Below are positions 8,488-18,520 of a stretch of DNA of 42,952 nucleotides, in pieces. The notes beneath the pieces were generated by a model. That model was given only the letters and a program-made list of their open reading frames with translations. It was not told the origin of the DNA and did no database searches. Source of the DNA: Gammaproteobacteria bacterium (lineage in GTDB: Bacteria; Pseudomonadota; Gammaproteobacteria; Steroidobacterales; Steroidobacteraceae). The stretch spans positions 1 to 42,952 of the forward strand of contig JAJFKF010000028.1 of assembly GCA_021773365.1 (NCBI GenBank). The letters run 5' to 3'. The position numbers were made by a program, and so were the translations under genes. How positions within the stretch are numbered: position 1 is the stretch's first letter; every line of letters starts with the position of its first letter.

Positions 8488-9275
8488 CGGGGTTCTCCGT
8501 CGGCTTCGATCAGGGCGCGTACGCGTTCGGCCTGACGGCGCGGCATGTCCATCAGGGCTCTGACGCCGGCATCGGGATGTTCCGTCAGCAGCTCGTGGGG
8601 GGTGCCGGCGGCCACGAGGCGGCCCTCGCGCATTACGACGATGCGGTCAGCCAGCAGGACGGCTTCGAGTACATCGTGGGTCACCATGAGCGTGGTCAGG
8701 CCCATCTGCTCGTGCAGGCGGCGGTATTCGCTGCCAAGGGCATCGCGAGTGAGTGGATCGAGGGCGCCGAAGGGCTCGTCCATCAGCATGATGGCCGGGC
8801 GGGCGGCCAGGGCGCGCGCAACCCCGACCCGCTGGCGTTGGCCACCTGACAGCGCAGCAGACGAGCGATCGGCGAAATCCCGCGGCAGACGGACCATGTC
8901 AAGCAACTCCTCTGTACGGCGGGTGATTTCCCCCTGCTGCCAGCCGAGCAGCCGCGGAGTGATGGCAATGTTCTCTGCCACGGTGAGGTGCGGGAACAGG
9001 CCAATGCCCTGGAATACATATCCAATTCGCCGGCGCAGCGCGTGCGCCGGCAGTTGATGGACGGACTGGCCTTCCACCTGGATCGAGCCGCTGTCGGCCT
9101 CGAGCAGGCGGTTGATGGTTTTCAGGGTGGTGGTTTTGCCTGATCCGGAGCCACCCACCAGCGCCACGAAGGCGCCCTGGGGGATGTCGAGGCTGGCTTC
9201 ACGGACGGCGAGGGTGTGCCCGCCGTCGAATGATTTTGACACCCGTTCCAGGGCAATCGCTGGCTGGAATGACAT
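8484..9275 (-). CDS. Osmoprotectant ABC transporter ATP-binding protein
   Basis: This is the ATPase partner of the downstream fused permease, of the ProV/OpuCA/OsmV group. The 263-residue protein has Walker A GGSGSGKT (41-48), a Q-loop in YVFQGIGLFPHLT, the signature LSGGQRQRV (142-150), Walker B IMLMDEP (162-168) and an H-loop histidine in LMVTHD. It lacks the C-terminal CBS pair found in many OpuA/OpuCA ATPases, which sense ionic strength, so it resembles the shorter OsmV-like forms. The ATG at 9275 is preceded by AGGCGGA at suitable spacing. The methyltransferase gene ends 27 bases upstream, so the three genes may share a transcript. Confidence 0.92.
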   Translation of the reverse strand: MSFQPAIALERVSKSFDGGHTLAVREASLDIPQGAFVALVGGSGSGKTTTLKTINRLLEADSGSIQVEGQSVHQLPAHALRRRIGYVFQGIGLFPHLTVAENIAITPRLLGWQQGEITRRTEELLDMVRLPRDFADRSSAALSGGQRQRVGVARALAARPAIMLMDEPFGALDPLTRDALGSEYRRLHEQMGLTTLMVTHDVLEAVLLADRIVVMREGRLVAAGTPHELLTEHPDAGVRALMDMPRRQAERVRALIEADGEPR

Positions 9276-9302
9276 GCGGATGGTCCGCCTGGCGTAGCGC
9301 CG

Positions 9303-10256
9303 CTACGGTCCGGAGGTACCCGGTTCCAGGGCGATGTGGGTGCCGTCGCCGGTTTCCACCTGCACGTAGCGCGGCCCGACAGGGCGGTTGCGTCCGCTGT
9401 TGACGGTCACCAGTTGCTCCAGCGGAGCGGCTTCGACGTCGGCCTTGGGGCGGGAAACGTACAGATCCGCCTGGAAGAGGCCTTCGGACTCGAAGCCACC
9501 GGTGTCCAGGCCACGCGACTGCACGGCTTCCAGGCAGCTGCGGAACTCGTCCACGTCGCGGAAGCGCCGCTGGACGAAGTTGGCGCCGGCAAGCCGTTCG
9601 GTGACCAGTCCGAATTCCTCCAGCGCTGCGGCCAGCGGATCGTACGGAAACATCCTCAGCACAAAGGAAATGACCCAGGGTGGCTGCGGCATGGACTGCA
9701 GGAGCTGGCGGTAGGTTTTTTCAGTGACGTAACCGACGCAGCCGGTGGAGAGGATGACATTGGTCTTCGCAACAATGGCCGCATCGGATGGAGTGATTTT
9801 TTCATCTTCCAGGTTGGCTGTGATGCCCGCATCCAGCAGGCCTACGTTGCAGCCGTAGTCCACCGCAGGCTTGGCGATATCCAGACCGACGAAGCGAGCC
9901 ATGCCTGTTTCCGGCCAGGCCTGGTAGTAATGTTTGTCCATCTGCAGCAGTTGCGCGGAATCCACGCCCATCACTTCGCGTCGCGCATAGCGCCGCCGCA
10001 GAGTGTTGAAGCCCAGCGGGAAGCGATGTACAGCGGCATTGATGCCGTAGGAACAGCCGACGTCAAGCACCACGGGCACGGTGTCATAGACTTTGAGTCT
10101 GGCTTCGAGGATTTGTCGCACGACCGGTTCGGCGACGTCGGGAATCATGTAGTCGAGTGCGCCCAGCACGGAGAAATAATCGCGTGGGTCATCGGCGGTA
10201 TAGATGTCGTTGAAGTTGGCTTTGGCGATGTTGATAGCTGAGAATTTGTGATCCAA
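9303..10256 (-). CDS. Class I SAM-dependent methyltransferase-like protein, target unknown
   Basis: A SAM-binding motif I, VVLDVGCSYGINAA, lies at about residues 62-75 of a 317-residue product, and the central region has the alternating strand/helix pattern of a Rossmann-like fold. I do not recognise the subfamily and assign no substrate. The start is judged to be TTG at 10256: the strong Shine-Dalgarno AAGGGAGGA (10273-10265) ends 8 bases before it, whereas a GTG at 10286 would place that site inside the coding region. It precedes the osmolyte transporter genes by 27 bases on the same strand, but a functional link is only a guess. Confidence 0.75.
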   Translation of the reverse strand: MDHKFSAINIAKANFNDIYTADDPRDYFSVLGALDYMIPDVAEPVVRQILEARLKVYDTVPVVLDVGCSYGINAAVHRFPLGFNTLRRRYARREVMGVDSAQLLQMDKHYYQAWPETGMARFVGLDIAKPAVDYGCNVGLLDAGITANLEDEKITPSDAAIVAKTNVILSTGCVGYVTEKTYRQLLQSMPQPPWVISFVLRMFPYDPLAAALEEFGLVTERLAGANFVQRRFRDVDEFRSCLEAVQSRGLDTGGFESEGLFQADLYVSRPKADVEAAPLEQLVTVNSGRNRPVGPRYVQVETGDGTHIALEPGTSGP

Positions 10257-10264
10257 CGATGGGG

Positions 10265-10273
10265 TCCTCCCTT
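10265..10273 (-). promoter_or_regulatory. Ribosome binding site that sets a TTG start
   Basis: AAGGGAGGA on the minus strand is near-perfect anti-16S complementarity and lies 8 bases before TTG (10256-10254). It argues against the upstream in-frame GTG at 10286 as start of the methyltransferase. Confidence 0.75.
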
Positions 10274-10312
10274 GATGCTGCGGCACGAGAGGTGTGGCGC
10301 TTCGAAGGGCGC

Positions 10313-10318
10313 ATTCTA
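10313..10318 (-). promoter_or_regulatory. Possible -10 element for the methyltransferase gene
   Basis: TAGAAT reads on the minus strand in the same GC-rich downstream context (TAGAATGCGC) as the putative rpsO promoter at 18045. No good -35 is visible 16-18 bases upstream. The rest of the gap (10287-10482) shows nothing else convincing. Confidence 0.4.
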
Positions 10319-10482
10319 GCAGTGTTCGACGTGCATGCGGAGAAAAAGGCTGTATTTTCAGGCTCCACGTGCGTTCGCACGGCGTGATCAGCGCAAATAA
10401 GGCGTAATCAGCGTTGCCGTATGCATGGCGCGATTCTCGTGCGGCGTTGCGAGAGCCGCTTCGCGATATTCAATGCACGTAC

Positions 10483-11100
10483 TTAATGTGCGTACTTGAT
10501 GGTGCAGCCGTAAGCGGTGGTGACCGGTTGCGAGACCGGTTTGCCCGCGCGCGCTTCATTCAGCGCGGCCTGCACGTAGTTCGTGGCGGTGGCGATATCC
10601 GCCGGATTCGCAGAACGTATGCTGTCGATGGCGCCAGCGTATATCAGCGCGCCCTGTGGGTCGATGACATACATGTGCGGGGTGGTCTTGGCTGCATACA
10701 AACGACCGACCTGGCCGTCAAGGTCGAGCAGCATGGCGGCGGGTGCGCCACCCGTTTCCTTGAGCCAGGCCTGCATCTGATCGGCATCGCGGTATTCGCT
10801 GTGACCGGGATGGGTGGAATTGATGGTAAGCCAGGCAATGTCCTGTGCGCCGAGGGATTTCTGCAGTTGCGGCATGTTGCCGCTGTCGTAGTGCTTGCGC
10901 ACGAACGGGCAGCTGGGATTCACCCATTCCAGCACAACATAGCGCCCTGCGAAATCTGCGAGGCTGATGGCCGCGCCCTGTCCGTCGTGCAGCGTGAAAT
11001 CGGGTGCCGGGTTGCCGACCTTGACGGCGGCGGCCAGAGCAACGGCACACACGCCCGCCAGGGCAGTGCCAATCAGGCTGTTACGTACACTGCGTTTCAT
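10483..11100 (-). CDS. Secreted thioredoxin-fold / peroxiredoxin-like protein
   Basis: A 205-residue protein with an N-terminal signal peptide (about 1-24, basic start then an alanine-rich hydrophobic core), so probably periplasmic. The mature part follows the redoxin/AhpC-TSA pattern: VGNPAPDFTLHDGQG, then LEWVNPSCPFVRKHY with a single active-site cysteine (C64) in a PSCP context, and a cis-proline-type segment TTPHMYVIDPQG. There is no CXXC. A second cysteine (C199) sits near the C-terminus and could serve as resolving residue. The ATG at 11100 is preceded by AGGGAG. The likely role is thiol-based redox or peroxide handling; the substrate is unknown. Confidence 0.8.
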   Translation of the reverse strand: MKRSVRNSLIGTALAGVCAVALAAAVKVGNPAPDFTLHDGQGAAISLADFAGRYVVLEWVNPSCPFVRKHYDSGNMPQLQKSLGAQDIAWLTINSTHPGHSEYRDADQMQAWLKETGGAPAAMLLDLDGQVGRLYAAKTTPHMYVIDPQGALIYAGAIDSIRSANPADIATATNYVQAALNEARAGKPVSQPVTTAYGCTIKYAH

Positions 11101-11222
11101 TGGGAGACTCCCTGAAGGGTTGATGTCGGGGTAAAGGCCTTTGCTTAGGCGCGGCTACCGGCGGTTGGTTCCGGCGGAAGGTGCCTGTGGCGCCTGTCTG
11201 TGGCCGTGATTCAGATTCAGCT

Positions 11223-12356
11223 TCAGGGGTCACGGCTACTGAAGATACGCCCAAAGGACAATGTCAGTCCCACATCCGGGGTGTTGTTGAAGTTGCGCAG
11301 GTTCTCCGTCAGTCCGAATCGCAGCACGTTGCCGCGGTGGCGCCATTGCAGTCCGGCTGTCAGCTGCAGTTTGTCTGCGGACAACTCGCTGAGGGTGGTG
11401 TTCTGGACGGTGCTGCGGCTGGCATACAGCTGCATGACCAGTCCCACACGCCGCGTCAGGCGCGTCTCCCAGCCGGCGATGACAGTGGGAATCCACTGGT
11501 CCCCGGCCAGCCGCGGGTCCGGGCTGGCGAAGTACACCGCCGAGGCAGTCAGGTACAGCGCGTTGCGCCTCAGGAAGTGCTGATAGGATACCTGCAGGCC
11601 GTAGTCGGTGGCTCCGGTGGACACGAAGGTCTGTTCGCCCTGCCGCGGCAATTTCACCGCTGTTTCCAGAATCAGGTTCCAGCCCTTCGGCTTGCCGTGA
11701 AGGGAGTAGCGCAGGCCGAACACCGGGTCGCCCAGATCGCCGCGCGGCGGCCCGTCGATGACCATCTGCAGCTGCGGCAGATCGACGATGGCCTGCCACC
11801 GGTTGTAGGGCACGAATTCGCGTCCGGCGTTGCTGAAGCCGAACTGACCGTGAAAATCCTCGATAACACTGTCGAGCAGACCGGCGTCGAAGAAGAAGTA
11901 GGGGATGGTCACGTACAGGCCGATGTGCTCGCTGGCCCGGTGGTGCAGGGTCAGGTCGAGCAGGCCGTATTCGCCGTCAATCAGGTAGGCCTCACCCGGC
12001 AGGTCGATGATGGCCGCCACATCGGCTGGAGTGAGTTCCGCGCGTCGTATGCCCCTCTCCTCGAGCCATTCGGCCACGTTGCCCGATCGGGCCCAGGTGT
12101 TCTGGTAGGAGAGGATGGTCTCGATGGCGGAAGTGCCTGGCGAGGCGTTGACGGCATGGGCTGGGAGAAAGTCCAGCCGGGCCAGCCCGAAGGGGGTCAT
12201 ATCCCTCACCCGCATCAGGCCCAGGCGCTCCCATTCCGCAGTTGCGCTGTCCGTGCCGGCAGCCGGGACCGCCGTGGCTACGCACATCAATGCCGCTGCC
12301 ATGCCTGCGGCGACTGTGGTTTTCAGCATTGGTGCCAATTCCCGCCCGGGCCGCAT
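11223..12356 (-). CDS. DUF3187-family outer-membrane beta-barrel-like protein
   Basis: A 377-residue exported protein. A signal peptide is visible if translation starts at the second ATG (12329): MLKTTVAAGMAAALM followed by a processing region around VPAAG. The first ATG (12356) would add nine residues and remains possible. The body alternates short amphipathic strands (for example HIGLYVTIPYFF, NLILETAVKLP and LTAGLQWRH) and ends with a strand-like GLTLSFGRIF, as expected for an outer-membrane barrel. It resembles DUF3187 proteins as I recall them; their function is unknown. It is transcribed divergently from the rimP operon. Confidence 0.7.
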   Translation of the reverse strand: MRPGRELAPMLKTTVAAGMAAALMCVATAVPAAGTDSATAEWERLGLMRVRDMTPFGLARLDFLPAHAVNASPGTSAIETILSYQNTWARSGNVAEWLEERGIRRAELTPADVAAIIDLPGEAYLIDGEYGLLDLTLHHRASEHIGLYVTIPYFFFDAGLLDSVIEDFHGQFGFSNAGREFVPYNRWQAIVDLPQLQMVIDGPPRGDLGDPVFGLRYSLHGKPKGWNLILETAVKLPRQGEQTFVSTGATDYGLQVSYQHFLRRNALYLTASAVYFASPDPRLAGDQWIPTVIAGWETRLTRRVGLVMQLYASRSTVQNTTLSELSADKLQLTAGLQWRHRGNVLRFGLTENLRNFNNTPDVGLTLSFGRIFSSRDP

Positions 12357-12419
12357 GCCCGTCCTGTCCCGATGGCATGCCGCGGCCTCGGCGGGATTCC
12401 ATCATCTGCCCCCATCGGG

Positions 12420-12425
12420 TACACT
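12420..12425 (+). promoter_or_regulatory. Weak candidate -10 for the rimP-nusA operon
   Basis: TACACT in a GGGTACACTCC context lies about 60 bases before the leader terminator at 12482. The -35 region (TTCCAT, 12397-12402, 17-base spacing) is poor. It is listed because an operon promoter is expected in this gap (12357-12531) and no better candidate was found. Confidence 0.3.
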
Positions 12426-12481
12426 CCGCGCCCTCGGTTCGCTCGGGAACTGGGCGGAGAGCGTGTGTAGGAGCTTAAGAC

Positions 12482-12521
12482 AAAAGGCCCCCCGAGGGGC
12501 TTTTTTTGTTTTTGGGGGGCC
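12482..12521 (+). terminator. Leader terminator with overlapping alternative stem upstream of rimP
   Basis: AAAAGGCCCC (12482-12491) and GGGGCTTTTT (12496-12505) form a tetraloop hairpin that runs into seven Ts, a textbook intrinsic terminator, only 27 bases before the rimP ATG at 12532. GGCCCCCC (12486-12493) is also perfectly complementary to GGGGGGCC (12514-12521), which includes the only purine-rich sequence able to act as rimP ribosome binding site. The two structures exclude each other. Attenuation of the nusA operon is known in E. coli; the switch here is inferred from sequence. Confidence 0.75.
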
Positions 12522-12531
12522 GGTTTCGGTT

Positions 12532-12831
12532 ATGGGGCGGAAAGAACTCGTCGAGCTGCTGGAGCCAGGCATCAAGGCGCTGGGTTATGAACTGGTTGAC
12601 CTGACCTACGGGGGTGGGCGCGGCAAGCTCCTGCGGCTGTACATCGGCAAACCCGGCGAGGCGATCAGTATCGGTGACTGTGAGCGGGTGACCTGGGCAG
12701 TCAGCGAGGTACTCGACGCGGAGGACCCCATCCCGGGCCATTACACGCTGGAGGTGTCCTCGCCTGGGGACCGGACGCCGAAGACAGCAGGCTCGCAGAA
12801 CGGGGCTGGGACAATCGGGGCAACAGAGTAA
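12532..12831 (+). CDS. rimP: Ribosome maturation factor RimP, C-terminally truncated
   Basis: RimP assists 30S subunit maturation and is normally about 150 residues. This one has 99. Residues 1-81 match the RimP N-terminal domain well, including [40 protein letters not shown] and [12 protein letters not shown]. The family motif after SSPG is normally LDRPL. Here it reads DRTP, followed by about 16 unrelated residues and TAA. The C-terminal SH3-like domain is physically absent, because nusA starts 5 bases after the stop, and no other frame carries it. The protein may be partially functional or decaying; a local assembly deletion cannot be excluded. Confidence 0.85.
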   Translation: MGRKELVELLEPGIKALGYELVDLTYGGGRGKLLRLYIGKPGEAISIGDCERVTWAVSEVLDAEDPIPGHYTLEVSSPGDRTPKTAGSQNGAGTIGATE

Positions 12832-12835
12832 GTTA

Positions 12836-14356
12836 ATGAACAAAGACATCCTGATGGTGGTGGATGCCGTCTCCAACGAGAAGGGCGTCGAGAAGGAAAT
12901 CATTTTCGATGCGCTGGAGGCGGCGCTTGCCTCGGCAACCCGCAAAAAGCACGGCGAGGATATGGACGCGCGCGTGGCCATCGACCGCAATACTGGTGAA
13001 TACGATACTTTTCGTCGCTGGAAGGTATTCGCCGATGATTCCACGGAGCTGGAATTCCCCGAGCGCGAACTGCGGCTGGACGATGCGCATGACCTCGACC
13101 CGAAGGCCGAGCCGGGCGGTTTCGTGGAGCAGCCCATGGAGTCGGTGTCCTTTGGGCGCATCGCTGCGCAGACCGCCAAGCAGGTGATTGTGCAGAAAGT
13201 GCGCGAGGCCGAGCGCGCCATGGTGGTGGAGGAATATAAGGATCGCGTCAATACGCTGGTCAGTGGCATCGTCAAGCGCGTGGATCGCAACGGCATTTTC
13301 GTGGATCTTGGCAGCAATGCCGAGGGTTTCATTCCGCGCGAGGACATGATCCCGCGTGAGCCGGTGCGGCCACAGGACCGCATCAAGGCATTTCTGCGCG
13401 AGGTGCGCTCCGAGCCCCGTGGTCCGCAGCTGTTCCTCACCCGCACCGCCCCGGAATTCCTCATTGAGCTGTTCAAACTGGAGGTGCCGGAAGTCGGCCA
13501 GGGTCATATCCAGATACTGGCTGCTGCCCGTGATCCGGGAGTGCGCGCCAAGATCGCGGTGAAGACCAATGATCCGCGCATTGATCCGGTTGGAGCCTGC
13601 GTCGGTATGCGCGGCTCGCGTGTGCAGGCAGTGTCCAACGAGATCGCCGGTGAGCGCGTGGACATCATCCCGCATGATGAGAATTCCGCGCAGTTCGTCA
13701 TCAACGCCATGTCGCCGGCCGAAGTTACCTCAATCGTCGTCGACGAGGATTCCCACAGCATGGATCTGGCGGTGGCCGAGGACAAGCTTTCCCAGGCCAT
13801 CGGCCGCGGCGGGCAGAATATCCGCCTGGCCAGCCAGCTCAGCGGCTGGGAGTTGAACGTGATGACTGAGTCGGCTGCCGAGGCAAAGAGCGAGGGTGAG
13901 TCGAAGAATCTGACGGAAGCGTTCATGAAGCAGCTCGACGTCGATGTGGACGTTGCCACCATTCTGGTGCAGGAAGGTTTCTCCACCATCGAAGAAGTGG
14001 CCTATGTTCCCACCGGCGAGCTGACGGCTATCGATGAATTTGACGAGGGCATCGTCAAGGAACTGCGCAACCGGGCGCGTGATGCGCTGCTCACGCAGGC
14101 CATTGCCAGCGAAGAAACCGTGGAACAGGCCGAACCTGCTGAGGATCTGCTGTCGCTGGAGGGTATGGACGATGAGCTGGCGGTGCAGCTGGCCCGCGGC
14201 GGAGTTTGTTCGCGCGAAGATCTTGCCGAGCAGTCTATCGATGAGCTGGTCGAGCTGGGTGGTCTGGACGCGGAACGAGCCGGTAAGCTCATCATGGCCG
14301 CACGGGCCCATTGGTTTGAGCAAGAAGCCCAGAAAGAAGCTCAGAAAGAAGTCTAG
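12836..14356 (+). CDS. nusA: Transcription termination/antitermination factor NusA
   Basis: NusA binds RNA polymerase and nascent RNA to modulate pausing, termination and antitermination. The 506-residue protein is full length. It has an N-terminal polymerase-binding domain (about 1-130), an S1 domain (about 135-200, [18 protein letters not shown]), tandem KH domains ([19 protein letters not shown]; then [20 protein letters not shown]) and two acidic C-terminal repeats (about 365-425 and 440-500) as in E. coli. It lies second in the rimP-pnp operon. In E. coli NusA autoregulates this operon, which makes the terminator before rimP interesting. Confidence 0.98.
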   Translation: MNKDILMVVDAVSNEKGVEKEIIFDALEAALASATRKKHGEDMDARVAIDRNTGEYDTFRRWKVFADDSTELEFPERELRLDDAHDLDPKAEPGGFVEQPMESVSFGRIAAQTAKQVIVQKVREAERAMVVEEYKDRVNTLVSGIVKRVDRNGIFVDLGSNAEGFIPREDMIPREPVRPQDRIKAFLREVRSEPRGPQLFLTRTAPEFLIELFKLEVPEVGQGHIQILAAARDPGVRAKIAVKTNDPRIDPVGACVGMRGSRVQAVSNEIAGERVDIIPHDENSAQFVINAMSPAEVTSIVVDEDSHSMDLAVAEDKLSQAIGRGGQNIRLASQLSGWELNVMTESAAEAKSEGESKNLTEAFMKQLDVDVDVATILVQEGFSTIEEVAYVPTGELTAIDEFDEGIVKELRNRARDALLTQAIASEETVEQAEPAEDLLSLEGMDDELAVQLARGGVCSREDLAEQSIDELVELGGLDAERAGKLIMAARAHWFEQEAQKEAQKEV

Positions 14357-14365
14357 AGGAACAAT

Positions 14366-16921
<2,556 letters not shown>

Positions 16922-16942
16922 TCGGGACATCCGAGCGCCGCC

Positions 16943-17323
16943 ATGCCCCGCGACCCCCATCGTCGAGTCCGCATTGAAAGTGCGCTGCAGCGCGCCGTAA
17001 GCGATCTGTTGCGCCGCGAGGTCAAGGATCCGCGTGTGGGCAGCATCACCATAACGGCGGTGAAGCTCTCGCCCGACATGGGTCATGCCAGGTTGTACTA
17101 CACCGTATTCGGCGACAACGGGAACGCGCAGAGTGTGCAGGCCGGCCTGGAGAACGCGGCGCGATTTCTGCGCGGGCAGGTGGGTCGGGAATTGCGCTTG
17201 CGGGTGGCGCCGGAGCTGACATTCCGGCTCGACGAGCAGATCGCCACCGGTGAGCGGCTGGCGGCATTGATCGACAACGCGGTGGCGGCAGATCGAAAAC
17301 ATGATGATGAATCGGGTACTTGA
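16943..17323 (+). CDS. rbfA: Ribosome-binding factor A
   Basis: RbfA is a KH-like 30S assembly factor that acts on 16S rRNA near helix 1 and matters for cold growth. The 126-residue protein is normal in size, with the family pattern RVESALQRAVSDLL-like start, VKDPRVG, and LRVAPELTFRLDE near the end. Its final 23 bases overlap the start of truB in another frame, consistent with translational coupling. Confidence 0.95.
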   Translation: MPRDPHRRVRIESALQRAVSDLLRREVKDPRVGSITITAVKLSPDMGHARLYYTVFGDNGNAQSVQAGLENAARFLRGQVGRELRLRVAPELTFRLDEQIATGERLAALIDNAVAADRKHDDESGT

Positions 17324-18026
17324 CGGCATCGTGCTGCTGGACAAGCCGTTGGGACTCAGTTCCAACGATGCGCTGCAGCGCGTGAAACGACTGTTCGGCG
17401 CGCGCAAGGCCGGCCACAGTGGCAGCCTTGACCCGCTGGCCAGCGGCATGCTGCCGATCTGCTTTGGCAAGTCCACGCGGCTCTCTGCCACGCTGCTCGA
17501 TGCGCGCAAGTGCTATCGGTTCACTATTCATCTGGGGACGCGGACCTCCACCGGAGACCGGGAAGGAGAGATCGTTCAGGACTGTGCGGTTCCGCAGCTC
17601 GATGCGGCGGCAATCGAGGCGGCCCTGGCAGGCTTCCGTGGCCCCCAGATGCAGATTCCACCCATGTATTCGGCGCTCAAGCACCAGGGCCGGAGGCTGT
17701 ACGAACTGGCTCGCAAGGGCATAGAGGTCGAGCGCGAGCCGCGCCCGATCCGCATCGATGAGCTGCAACTGGAGGGCTGGAATTCGCTCGAACTGGCGCT
17801 GCGGGCGGTGTGCTCCAAAGGCACCTATGTGCGGGTACTGGCGGAGGATATCGCCCGGGCCCTGGGTAGCTGCGGTCACGTGGCCGTGCTGCGGCGGCTG
17901 TGGGTGGAGCCCTATGGCGAGGAGCAGATGGTGTCGCTGCAGGCCCTGGAAGCCGAGCCGGACTGGCCGGCCAGGGACCGCTGGTGTCTGCCGGGCGCAA
18001 TACCAAGTGCCATCAAGCAGTTGTGA
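17301..18026 (+). CDS. truB: tRNA pseudouridine-55 synthase TruB, shortened at the C-terminus
   Basis: TruB makes pseudouridine 55 in the T-loop of nearly all tRNAs. The catalytic domain is intact: [13 protein letters not shown] at the start, [15 protein letters not shown] with the catalytic aspartate (in SLDPLA), [15 protein letters not shown], and [19 protein letters not shown]. The product has 241 residues, whereas gammaproteobacterial TruB is usually about 300-315. The C-terminal PUA-like domain is missing and the frame ends with [14 protein letters not shown]. Three consecutive ATGs (17301, 17304, 17307) offer the start, inside the rbfA tail. The TTGTGA hexamer around its stop also looks like the -35 of rpsO. 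Confidence 0.93.
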   Translation: MMMNRVLDGIVLLDKPLGLSSNDALQRVKRLFGARKAGHSGSLDPLASGMLPICFGKSTRLSATLLDARKCYRFTIHLGTRTSTGDREGEIVQDCAVPQLDAAAIEAALAGFRGPQMQIPPMYSALKHQGRRLYELARKGIEVEREPRPIRIDELQLEGWNSLELALRAVCSKGTYVRVLAEDIARALGSCGHVAVLRRLWVEPYGEEQMVSLQALEAEPDWPARDRWCLPGAIPSAIKQL

Positions 18027-18050
18027 GTATGGGGGGGCAGCGGGTAGAAT
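18021..18050 (+). promoter_or_regulatory. Candidate promoter for rpsO
   Basis: TTGTGA (18021-18026) and TAGAAT (18045-18050) are separated by 18 bases, and the -35 overlaps the truB stop codon. An internal promoter for rpsO-pnp at this place matches the E. coli arrangement. Confidence 0.55.
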
Positions 18051-18099
18051 GCGCGGCCTTATTCAAGGTGCAGAGAAATCATTTGAGGATCAAGGTCCG

Positions 18100-18369
18100 A
18101 TGTCATTGAACACTCAGGAAAAAAGCTCGATTGTTACCGCCTACCGACGCGGTCCCGCGGACACCGGTTCTCCCGAGGTTCAGATCGCGCTGCTGTCCGG
18201 GCGCATCAGCAGCCTGGGCGACCACTTCTCCGCGCACAAGGGCGATCACGCCTCGCGCCGTGGCCTGCTGAAGATGGTCAGCCAGCGCCGCAAGCTTCTC
18301 GATTACCTCAAAGACACCTCTCCCGACACCTATCAGTCTGTCGTTGAACGCCTCGGTCTGAGGCGTTAG
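18100..18369 (+). CDS. rpsO: 30S ribosomal protein S15
   Basis: S15 is a primary 16S rRNA-binding protein of the 30S platform. The 89-residue product is exactly the family length and contains the conserved [16 protein letters not shown] and [19 protein letters not shown] segments and the [11 protein letters not shown] motif that contact rRNA and bridge B4. The ATG at 18100 follows the AAGG in ATCAAGGTCCG. It stands between truB and pnp with its own likely promoter. Confidence 0.98.
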   Translation: MSLNTQEKSSIVTAYRRGPADTGSPEVQIALLSGRISSLGDHFSAHKGDHASRRGLLKMVSQRRKLLDYLKDTSPDTYQSVVERLGLRR

Positions 18370-18416
18370 TTGTCACCCCGGAATTCGTTACAGACCGGCG
18401 GATGCATGGAGGTTGT

Positions 18417-18452
18417 CCACGTTTTCCAGTGCTACTGTTCCTGGAAGCGTGG
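18417..18452 (+). promoter_or_regulatory. Stable hairpin in the rpsO-pnp leader
   Basis: CCACGTTTTCCAG (18417-18429) pairs with CTGGAAGCGTGG (18441-18452), with one bulge and a G-U pair, around an 11-base loop. It lies in the 151-base rpsO-pnp gap, about 70 bases before the pnp start. In E. coli a long leader stem here is cut by RNase III and lets PNPase repress its own synthesis; the same role is inferred from position and structure. No T-run follows, so it is not a terminator. Confidence 0.6.
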
Positions 18453-18520
18453 GTGACATCGATGCGCCCGTCAGGCAGCCGTTTTCATCTTCAAGCAAGT
18501 CAATCCAAAAGGCATACAGC

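Noticed and set aside
18413-18520. N-terminal extension of PNPase from a TTG
   Set aside because: The 36 extra residues are absent from the family and would be translated from the leader hairpin; the GTG at 18521 fits homologues.
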